Shown here: positions 1 through 5,666 of the stretch, in pieces
How positions within the stretch are numbered: the stretch's first letter is position 1
How the letters are laid out: each line of letters opens with the position of its first letter
Assembly: GCA_016929815.1 (NCBI GenBank)
Contig: JAFGIC010000287.1
Location: forward strand, 1 to 5,896
DNA: 5,896 nt
Origin: Deltaproteobacteria bacterium
GTDB lineage: Bacteria > Desulfobacterota > DSM-4660 > Desulfatiglandales > HGW-15
Direction: 5' to 3'
Translations under genes and position numbers: made by a program
Notes under the pieces: generated by a model
What the model was told of the DNA's origin: nothing
Database searches by the model: none
The model's input: only the letters and a program-made list of their open reading frames with translations

Positions 1-626
1 GGCCCATGGCATTTTTCACAACCGATGCTTATCTCAGAATAGGTTGCCGCATAACCGTCCCCCGCCTTTTTGTATTCCAGTCCGGTCTGATGACACCCGG
101 CACAGGTCATTTCCCAGGATTGGTCGGCTGAAGGCTGTTTCAGGCTGCCGTCTTCGTTATACCATGAGTCAAGAGACGTTGGCACAAAATTGGAGGCCGC
201 AGTCTGCCAGTTTATTGGCAGTCCGTAATAATTATTGCCGATCTTGGTGTAGTACATTTGCCCCTTCATTGATCCTGCGCCCTGGGTGAATGCAACCTTG
301 TAGGTGGCCTCTTTGGAGGGGTCTTTGGAATCGACCAGGGTTGCAAGAAAGTCTCCATCAGGGCTGCGATCCAACCTGATGTTTGCCTCAGGTATATTCC
401 CTGACTTTACCTTGACCACACCCTTCCATTGGACAATAATTGCGTTTCGGGAGGGAGCCACATCCTGAACGGCCCTGTAGTGTGTGCTTTCTTTCCAGGT
501 TTCATAGATCTGTTTATGGCAGGACAGGCATTTTTCAGAACCTACAAATTTTTTGTCTTGTACCATGGCAGTGGATGATAGAAAGACCAGGATTGCCAAA
601 ATCAGAAGACTGATGTGTCTTGACAT
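1..626 (-). CDS. Multihaem cytochrome c, C-terminus cut by window edge
   Basis: This frame was read directly from the minus strand and gives 208 codons before the left edge. Residues 1-20 form a signal peptide (MSRHIS, then a hydrophobic stretch ending SSTA), so the product should be periplasmic, where haem is attached. Three CXXCH haem c motifs are visible: CLSCH at 33-37, CAGCH at 175-179 and CEKCH at 203-207. The opening pattern (VGSEKCLSCHK, then W and STHYRA) is typical of the cytochrome c554-like multihaem family, whose members carry four or more haems, so more motifs are expected beyond the edge. Between haems 1 and 2 lies about 137 residues without a haem motif. The start at 626 is supported by a purine-rich Shine-Dalgarno, AAGGGAGGGG, four bases upstream. 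The role is probably electron transfer in anaerobic respiration. The redox partner cannot be told. The family call is firm; the exact type is not. Confidence 0.9.
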   Translation of the reverse strand, partial: MSRHISLLILAILVFLSSTAMVQDKKFVGSEKCLSCHKQIYETWKESTHYRAVQDVAPSRNAIIVQWKGVVKVKSGNIPEANIRLDRSPDGDFLATLVDSKDPSKEATYKVAFTQGAGSMKGQMYYTKIGNNYYGLPINWQTAASNFVPTSLDSWYNEDGSLKQPSADQSWEMTCAGCHQTGLEYKKAGDGYAATYSEISIGCEKCHG

Positions 627-693
627 TTATCCCCTCCCTTTTATGGAATCTATTGATGGCGCCGAAGATTAGGCACCCGGCAGATCATAAGGC

Positions 694-732
694 ATTATAT
701 AGCCATATGCCTGAGAGTTTATTATATGTCAA
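694..732 (-). promoter_or_regulatory. Possible promoter for the cytochrome gene
   Basis: In the 138-base gap upstream of the cytochrome, the minus strand has a perfect TTGACA (727-732) and a perfect TATAAT (694-699). They are 27 bases apart, which is too far for one ordinary sigma-70 promoter. At 17 bases from TTGACA there is only CATATG. Either element could serve with a poor partner. A 6-bp inverted repeat, AGGCAT/ATGCCT (690-695 and 707-712), overlaps the -10-like hexamer and could be an operator. This is a weak call. Confidence 0.3.
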
Positions 733-764
733 GAAGAACAAAGAAAGGTTTAAGGAGTAATCCT

Positions 765-2399
765 TTATAAAAGATCTCCTTCGAAACTCATTTTTATCAA
801 TAAAGCATCCCATCCGCCGATATTGGTATTGCCATCCACACCGCCACTGGTTTGTCCTGTGATGTAGAAACAACTGTTCACTGAATCAATCGCTATCCCG
901 CCTGCTTCATCCTCTCCCGAAGAGCCACCCTGAGTCTCGCCCAGCAGGTTCCCTTCATCATCATATACCACCAGGAAAATGTCAGTGCCACCTTCGTTTA
1001 TATCGCTGATAATGCCACGGGTCATCCCTGTTATATAGATATCATCGCTGCTGTTTACTGAAATGGCACGGCTGTGGTCCTCATTAGATGAACCGGTCTG
1101 CCTGATCCATTGCTGATTCCCATCGGCATCATATTTTACCAGAAAGACATCGCGGTCCCCGGCATTGGCGCCATCCAGGGCGCCATAGGTAATGCCGGCT
1201 ACATAGATATATCCATGGCTGTCCACGGCCACTCCATTCCCATAATCAAAGTCTGAAGTTCCCCATTGCCTTGTCCAGAGTCGGGTTCCCGAGGAATCAA
1301 ATTTTATGAGAAAAGCATCTGGACCGCCATGATGTGACGAATCATCATCATTGGGATCCAGGTCTCCATTTGTCTGGCCTGTTATATACACATTCCCTGA
1401 ACCGTCCACAGCGACCCCGTAAGCTATATCATTTCCTACAATTCCTGTTTGTGTTTTCCACTCCTCTGCACCATCCAGATCGTATTTTGCCAGAAATAGA
1501 TCAAAGGCGCCGAGAGTGCCTGCGTTAGTGAAGCCGTAAATGTCGCCGCTTGTCATGCCCGCCAGATAAACACAGCTGTTGGAATAGTCGACAGCGACTG
1601 CAAAGCCCTCCTCCGAATATTGTGAGTATACCTGATTAACCCATACCTCGTCACCCGCAGGATCATATTTTACGAGAAAGGCATCCTTCAATATAGATGA
1701 ATATTTCAGGATGCCTTCTGTGGATCCGGCGACATAGGAGTTGCCGTCCGGGTCGACAGCAACAGCATTTACCTCATCCATATCTGTAGTGCCGAACTGA
1801 ACGGTCCACTGGGTTTCCTTATCGGAATTGAATTTCCTTACAAAGGCATCCTGCCCGCCTATGGCCGGTGCATCCAGAGTTCCTTTTGTGCTTCCGGCCA
1901 CATACACATCGCCAGTTGCATCCAGGCCCACTCCGCTTCCGAAATCATCTCCTGATGTTCCGAACTGCACAACCTGTATTGGCAGGGTTGTAGCTTCAGC
2001 CTCGGCACTCCGGGCTGATTCGTTCCCGGCTGAGTCATAAGCAGAAACCCTGTAGGAATAGGTCGTCTCAGGCGACAGCTCGGTGTCATCAAATACAAGG
2101 CCAGCAGGGGAGTACAAGTCCTGGATCTGGCTGCCATCACGATATATCAGATAGCCGGCAACACCAACATTGTCGGTAGCAGCATCCCATCCAAGCAGTA
2201 TAGTTGTGGCGGAATCTGCCTCGGCAGTCAGACCGGCCGGCGTTGAGGGAGCAGTGGTATCGTCCGGCGTACCGGAAATATCGTCTCCATCACCACCTCC
2301 ACCCCCTGAAGCAACAATAAAAAAAATGCCGACAAGGGTCATTGCCATAAGTAAGAGATAACGCGACAATTTTAATAATGTCCTTTGATCTTTGCCCAT
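765..2399 (-). CDS. Exported FN3 plus seven-repeat SBBP beta-propeller protein
   Basis: The product has 544 residues. Residues 12-30 are a hydrophobic export segment ending IVA-S-GGGGG, like a lipoprotein signal but with Ser31 where the lipidated Cys would be. A short acidic, Gly-rich linker follows. A fibronectin type III domain covers about 49-139 (TAPSTPAGLTA to TTLP). Seven tandem SBBP-like repeats of 55-61 residues then fill the rest: 144-199, 200-254, 255-315, 316-376, 377-432, 433-488 and 489-544. Each follows a Q-x-G-(S/T) ... G-V-A-V-D ... Y-(I/V)-(T/A)-G ... D-x-F-L-x-K-(Y/F)-D plan. Seven repeats predict one closed seven-bladed propeller. The location is probably the cell surface or periplasm, with a binding or adhesion role; no catalytic motif is seen. 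The start at 2399 is preferred over an ATG at 2432 because AAAGGAGG (2407-2414) sits seven bases upstream. Confidence 0.87.
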   Translation of the reverse strand: MGKDQRTLLKLSRYLLLMAMTLVGIFFIVASGGGGGDGDDISGTPDDTTAPSTPAGLTAEADSATTILLGWDAATDNVGVAGYLIYRDGSQIQDLYSPAGLVFDDTELSPETTYSYRVSAYDSAGNESARSAEAEATTLPIQVVQFGTSGDDFGSGVGLDATGDVYVAGSTKGTLDAPAIGGQDAFVRKFNSDKETQWTVQFGTTDMDEVNAVAVDPDGNSYVAGSTEGILKYSSILKDAFLVKYDPAGDEVWVNQVYSQYSEEGFAVAVDYSNSCVYLAGMTSGDIYGFTNAGTLGAFDLFLAKYDLDGAEEWKTQTGIVGNDIAYGVAVDGSGNVYITGQTNGDLDPNDDDSSHHGGPDAFLIKFDSSGTRLWTRQWGTSDFDYGNGVAVDSHGYIYVAGITYGALDGANAGDRDVFLVKYDADGNQQWIRQTGSSNEDHSRAISVNSSDDIYITGMTRGIISDINEGGTDIFLVVYDDEGNLLGETQGGSSGEDEAGGIAIDSVNSCFYITGQTSGGVDGNTNIGGWDALLIKMSFEGDLL

Positions 2400-2718
2400 G
2401 ATATTTCCTCCTTTCCATGTGGTAACAAACAATATGGTTCACAACTATAGGAAAACGAAGGTGAGCAAGAGAGGGTTAACTGCTCTGCATGGAAACGATG
2501 AGATGTTTTTCATTAAATGAACGCTTATATTCAGAGACAGAATCAAAGGGGATTGTTCGAATGAATGTAGAAAATATATACTAATAATTGTAAGGCTGTC
2601 AATAAGTTTCCAAATTGCAGCATGGTATCTTTATTTACTGGTACTTATTCTTTAAATATATAATTCACCGAGGCTTAAAATGCACAATTAGATGAAGAAA
2701 TATAATCATTCCATTCCT
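2400..2718. other. AT-rich intergenic region without a convincing gene
   Basis: This stretch separates the stop of the MFS transporter (2719) from the start of the propeller gene (2399). It holds the propeller gene's Shine-Dalgarno (2407-2414) and its likely promoter. The open frames seen here are short, lack ribosome binding sites and do not resemble proteins. No GC-rich hairpin followed by a T run was found downstream of the transporter, so its transcript end is not visible. Confidence 0.6.
2573..2602 (-). promoter_or_regulatory. Probable sigma-70-type promoter of the propeller gene
   Basis: The minus strand carries a perfect TTGACA (2597-2602), followed by the overlapping -10 options TATATA (2575-2580, spacing 16) or TATATT (2573-2578, spacing 18). 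It lies about 170 bases upstream of the 2399 start, leaving a long AT-rich leader in which no clear structure was seen. Confidence 0.5.
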
Positions 2719-4107
2719 TTATCCATCCATCTTATCATGCCTTTCCCTTACTGCGGCCATCTGGATAAAGATGCCTCCAAAGCAGAGACAGGCAAAGATG
2801 ATATAAGCCGTCTTCATGCAGGAGAGGAAGCCCGGATAATAATCCGGAGTAATCTCAACCTTCCCCATGAAGATAGAAAAAAGTATCATTGTAATACCCA
2901 TGCTGAGAATCATGCCCATTGACCTCATCGTGGCCATTGTGCCTGATGCCACTCCAAATAATCGCTTGTCCACAGAACTCATGGTCATGTCGGCATTCGG
3001 CGACGAAAAAAGACCTCCTCCTATGCCGAACACCCCCAGGCTGACAACGGCATACCACAGCGTTGAGTCCTTACCCAGAAAAGAAAGCATCAAAAGGCCT
3101 GCGCAATTAAATACCAGTCCTGACGTAGCGACGTAACGCGGGGAGAAGGCCTCAGCCAGCCTGCTGGATATCAGTGCAAAGAAGGTCATGAGGGCCGGCT
3201 GTGCCACAAGGATAATTCCCGCGGTCTGGGGAGGGTACCCCAGGATATACTGCAGATACAGGCTCATAAGGAATGTGGAGGCATAGGCCCCGCAGTAATT
3301 GATAAGTACGGCCAGGTTGGAAAGCATAAACACCGGGTTGCTTCGAAAGGAGCGGATATCCAGGATCGGGTTTTTTACCATCCCTTCCAGTCTCACGAAA
3401 TAGATCAGGCCGAGGACGCCAGCAGCAAGGAATATGAGACCACGCATAGAGTATGCCTCGGGCAGGCCGTACATGGCGGCAGATATTCCCAGTGCAAATA
3501 CAATTGAACCATGGTAGTCAAACGATTCCTCTCCTGCCTCGGCCCATTCCCCCTTCAACTTCAGGAGGGCCATAATAACAGCCGCGATGCCCACCACGCT
3601 GCTGACATGGAATATGCTGCGCCAGCCCAGGTGTCCGGTTAGCACACCGCCCAACAACGGCCCCAGGGATATACCCAGATACACTGAAGCTATGTTTGCC
3701 GCAATGGCCTGTCCCCTCTCCTGATGCGGGAAGACGGAGGTCAGGATCGCAAGCCCCGTGGTGATAATCATGGCGGCGCCGATTCCCGCCAGGGCCCGGG
3801 CTATGATAAGCATCGTGCCGGAGATTGACAGACCGCTTAAAAATGTCGTTGCAGTAAATATAATTATGCCGGCAAGATATATCTTCCTTCGACCGAAGAT
3901 ATCGGCGAATTTTCCTATGGGCACCTGGAAGGCCGCAGTGGATAAAATGTGGGCCGTTACCACCCAGCCAAGGAGAACGGCATCCATGGAGAGATCCTTG
4001 CCTATTACGGGCAATGCCACGTTTATCATAGACATATTGCTTGATGAGATAAAGGATGTCATCAATATTGTTACAAGAATGGCCTTCCTGTTTATCGTGT
4101 CATTCAT
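2719..4107 (-). CDS. MFS multidrug transporter, DHA2 (EmrB/QacA-like) family
   Basis: This is an inner-membrane proton-coupled exporter of the major facilitator superfamily with 462 residues and about 14 hydrophobic segments, the usual size for the DHA2 drug:H+ antiporters. Motif A is intact between the second and third membrane segments (GKFADIFGRRK, 65-75). The antiporter motif C follows in segment five (LGISLGPLLGG, 144-154), with the conserved RGQA loop at 131-134. In the first segment, INVALP (28-33) matches motif D1, but the Asp usual a few residues earlier is Asn24. Some relatives in anaerobes, as far as I recall, also lack this Asp. The start at 4107 has only a weak Shine-Dalgarno (AGAGA). 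It lies 23 bases after the stop of the kinase-like gene, so the two are probably co-transcribed. The substrate cannot be read from sequence; drug, organic anion or signal export are all possible. Confidence 0.9.
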   Translation of the reverse strand: MNDTINRKAILVTILMTSFISSSNMSMINVALPVIGKDLSMDAVLLGWVVTAHILSTAAFQVPIGKFADIFGRRKIYLAGIIIFTATTFLSGLSISGTMLIIARALAGIGAAMIITTGLAILTSVFPHQERGQAIAANIASVYLGISLGPLLGGVLTGHLGWRSIFHVSSVVGIAAVIMALLKLKGEWAEAGEESFDYHGSIVFALGISAAMYGLPEAYSMRGLIFLAAGVLGLIYFVRLEGMVKNPILDIRSFRSNPVFMLSNLAVLINYCGAYASTFLMSLYLQYILGYPPQTAGIILVAQPALMTFFALISSRLAEAFSPRYVATSGLVFNCAGLLMLSFLGKDSTLWYAVVSLGVFGIGGGLFSSPNADMTMSSVDKRLFGVASGTMATMRSMGMILSMGITMILFSIFMGKVEITPDYYPGFLSCMKTAYIIFACLCFGGIFIQMAAVRERHDKMDG

Positions 4108-4130
4108 ATGTTTCTCTGTTTTAGATTCTT

Positions 4131-5282
4131 TTAAAAAGACTGAATCACAGCATAGATATCTTCAACATGATTATCAAGATGCCTGCGTACAGCCATATAA
4201 TCCGAAAGGTCATTGCCCCGGATATCAAGTAACTGCTCTTTTACAAGCGAGTGCAGCCGGCCGGCGTTAAAAGATTTAAGTCTTTGTAGGACATCCGCAG
4301 CAGACAGGCCGCCCATCTCGCCCCGTGACTCTTTTATATGCAGAGCCTCAATAAAACCCTTGACTGCCGCCTCAAGTACAAACCGGTCCGCCCATGTGCT
4401 CTCTCCCAAACCTTCCCATTTATCGAGCCGCATTTTCGTAATAAGCTCTATGAAGAAAGAGCATAGCGCATCAAGAAGAGATCCGGGTTTGAAAAGACCT
4501 ATGGGTTCATAACCGCGCGCCGTGACCAGCTTAAGGTCTATGCCTTCCCCGGATGCCCTGACAATGAAATCGCCACCCCCGTGGTGCCAGGGGGTAATAC
4601 GCCTCATTGACTGAACGTCATAATATATCGTGAGTATTCGCGAGGCCTGTAATGCCATATCGGATGTCTGCTCTTTTGAGAGGAAATGATAACCTCTTTT
4701 CATGTCCCACAGGAAGGCGCGTGTTGAACCCTCATGTGCCCGGAAGTGCCATTCTTCATAACCTTCAAACCATTCAAGGACTATTATGAGCAGAGAAACT
4801 GACCGGCCCGCTGCACCCATCTCGGCATTATCCTTTTTATGTGCCCTGGGAAGAAAGTCAGGCGCCTTTTCATCCCTGAGTAGAGACAAGAGTTCAAACT
4901 CGCGTTCAAGTGTTTGTTTGGCCGACTCGGTAAAAGCGAGGTTTGCGCATAACCTGGCGGAGTCTTTGCCTGCAGACACATCTATGCTGCAGATCTGATA
5001 AAGGGTCCCATACTTTTCATAGCGTATTATAATCGTCTCGATCTCTTCGACGTTAACGGGACGTTGCCACATCCCGGAAAGGATATCCTGGAGACATGAA
5101 GCCCCATTTTCAGGCAACAGAAATCGTCTGACGCACTCAAAGAAATCCCTCAGGGTAAGGGATGGGTGGAATTCCGATGGTCCTACCGCGAATTTTCTGT
5201 TCAGCATGTCTTCATCAGCAATAACATCGCCCTTTTGTGATGAAAATCGATAAGATATGTCTGCCATCAAAGGACGGGGCAT
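4131..5282 (-). CDS. Unrecognised soluble protein with faint APH/kinase-fold resemblance
   Basis: This 383-residue protein has no membrane segment in its own frame. I do not recognise the family with certainty. Its layout recalls an aminoglycoside phosphotransferase-like kinase: a strand-rich stretch at about 83-117; a charged helix, LEREFELLSLL, at 125-135 (candidate alpha-C); a hinge-like LLIIVLEWFEGY at 164-175; then HHGGGDFIV at 233-241 and IDLKLVTARGY at 248-258, where such enzymes have HxDxxxxN and a D-containing metal motif; and a helical end. The match is imperfect, since the Asn is missing, so it may be an inactive or divergent relative. The ATG at 5282 has only a distant AGG upstream. 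A second ATG at 5267 overlaps the TGA of the 22-codon lipoprotein frame (TGATG) and may be the true, coupled start, giving 378 residues. The MFS transporter follows after 23 bases. Confidence 0.75.
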   Translation of the reverse strand: MPRPLMADISYRFSSQKGDVIADEDMLNRKFAVGPSEFHPSLTLRDFFECVRRFLLPENGASCLQDILSGMWQRPVNVEEIETIIIRYEKYGTLYQICSIDVSAGKDSARLCANLAFTESAKQTLEREFELLSLLRDEKAPDFLPRAHKKDNAEMGAAGRSVSLLIIVLEWFEGYEEWHFRAHEGSTRAFLWDMKRGYHFLSKEQTSDMALQASRILTIYYDVQSMRRITPWHHGGGDFIVRASGEGIDLKLVTARGYEPIGLFKPGSLLDALCSFFIELITKMRLDKWEGLGESTWADRFVLEAAVKGFIEALHIKESRGEMGGLSAADVLQRLKSFNAGRLHSLVKEQLLDIRGNDLSDYMAVRRHLDNHVEDIYAVIQSF

Positions 5283-5335
5283 GCAGATAGACCTGAGACT
5301 AAAGTGATAAAAACAATCCTGATGAGAGTTTTCAT
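5267..5335 (-). CDS. 22-residue lipoprotein signal peptide frame, leader or frameshifted N-terminus
   Basis: The frame begins MKTLIRIVFI and ends with the lipobox LSAC at residues 16-19, followed only by PVL and TGA. A basic N-terminus, a hydrophobic core and a perfect lipobox are all present, so the peptide should be exported and lipidated at Cys19, leaving a four-residue mature lipopeptide. It has the best ribosome site in the operon, AAGGAG (5343-5348), seven bases from the ATG. Its stop shares a base with the downstream ATG at 5267. If the CCCC run at 5276-5279 had one more C, the frame would continue as SAC-PRPLMADIS into the 383-residue protein, making a lipoprotein of about 400 residues. 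It may be a true short lipoprotein, a coupling leader, or the N-terminus of a frameshifted gene. The downstream protein looks cytosolic, which argues mildly against fusion. Confidence 0.55.
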   Translation of the reverse strand: MKTLIRIVFITLVSGLSACPVL

Positions 5336-5342
5336 ATGGCTA

Positions 5343-5348
5343 CTCCTT
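5343..5348 (-). promoter_or_regulatory. Strong Shine-Dalgarno of the 22-codon frame
   Basis: The minus strand reads AAGGAG seven bases before the ATG at 5335. It is notable because it directs ribosomes to the short lipoprotein frame rather than to the larger gene, which has no comparable site of its own. Confidence 0.75.
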
Positions 5349-5666
5349 TTTTCGCAATAAATCCAATCCGTCAGTTTAATAATGAGTGTGACTTCTCCGA
5401 TAGATTTAAGATGTATTGTTGCGTCTATAAATTATATGGATTTTACACGTCGAGTATTTTATGTCAAAGGGAAATCGCATAAATGTTTCAATGGTTTTAC
5501 TTATAGACTGAAGATTAATGTGAAACAGGGTGAGGTGAAAAATTAAATTGGAATTAATTGAAGACAGTGCCGACGAAAATTCATGCCGCGAAGATCACAG
5601 ATAGATGCTCATAATCGATACGACATGTCATTGTGGAGGGATTAATAGTCATGAAACATTTTCAGA
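5349..5666. other. AT-rich gene-poor stretch between operon and tRNA remnant
   Basis: Apart from the promoter at 5440-5467, nothing here is supported as a gene on either strand. Open frames are short and unconvincing. An AT-only hairpin (AATTAA at 5541-5546 with TTAATT at 5554-5559) and an 8-bp palindrome, GACATGTC (5622-5629), are present but are not beyond chance. Confidence 0.5.
5440..5467 (-). promoter_or_regulatory. Near-consensus sigma-70 promoter of the kinase-like/MFS operon
   Basis: The minus strand has a perfect -35 TTGACA (5462-5467), a 16-base spacer and the -10 TAAAAT (5440-5445). Transcription would start near 5433, giving a leader of about 98 bases before the ATG at 5335. It is the only well-formed promoter seen upstream of the 22-codon frame, the kinase-like gene and the transporter, which supports a single transcript. 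An 8-bp inverted repeat (GTCTATAA at 5423-5430, TTATAGAC at 5501-5508) brackets it. Confidence 0.6.

Noticed and set aside
44..289. Plus-strand 81-codon open frame at the left edge
   Set aside because: It lies opposite the multihaem cytochrome, whose signal peptide and CXXCH motifs establish the minus-strand frame.
752..765. Hairpin AAGGA-TTAC-TCCTT right after the propeller gene as a terminator
   Set aside because: The stem is only five base pairs, overlaps the stop codon, and is followed by AAACC rather than a T run.
2400..2432. Eleven-residue upstream extension of the propeller protein (MFVTTWKGGNI)
   Set aside because: The AAAGGAGG Shine-Dalgarno lies inside this extension and is ideally placed for the ATG at 2399, and the signal segment begins properly there.
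3758..4270. Plus-strand 170-codon open frame opposite the MFS gene
   Set aside because: It is antisense to the clear transporter and to the end of the kinase-like gene, with no protein-like features of its own.
5547..5603. Plus-strand 18-codon frame starting TTG-GAA-TTA after a GGTGAGG
   Set aside because: It is too short, uses a TTG start, has a poorly spaced ribosome site and shows no recognisable feature.
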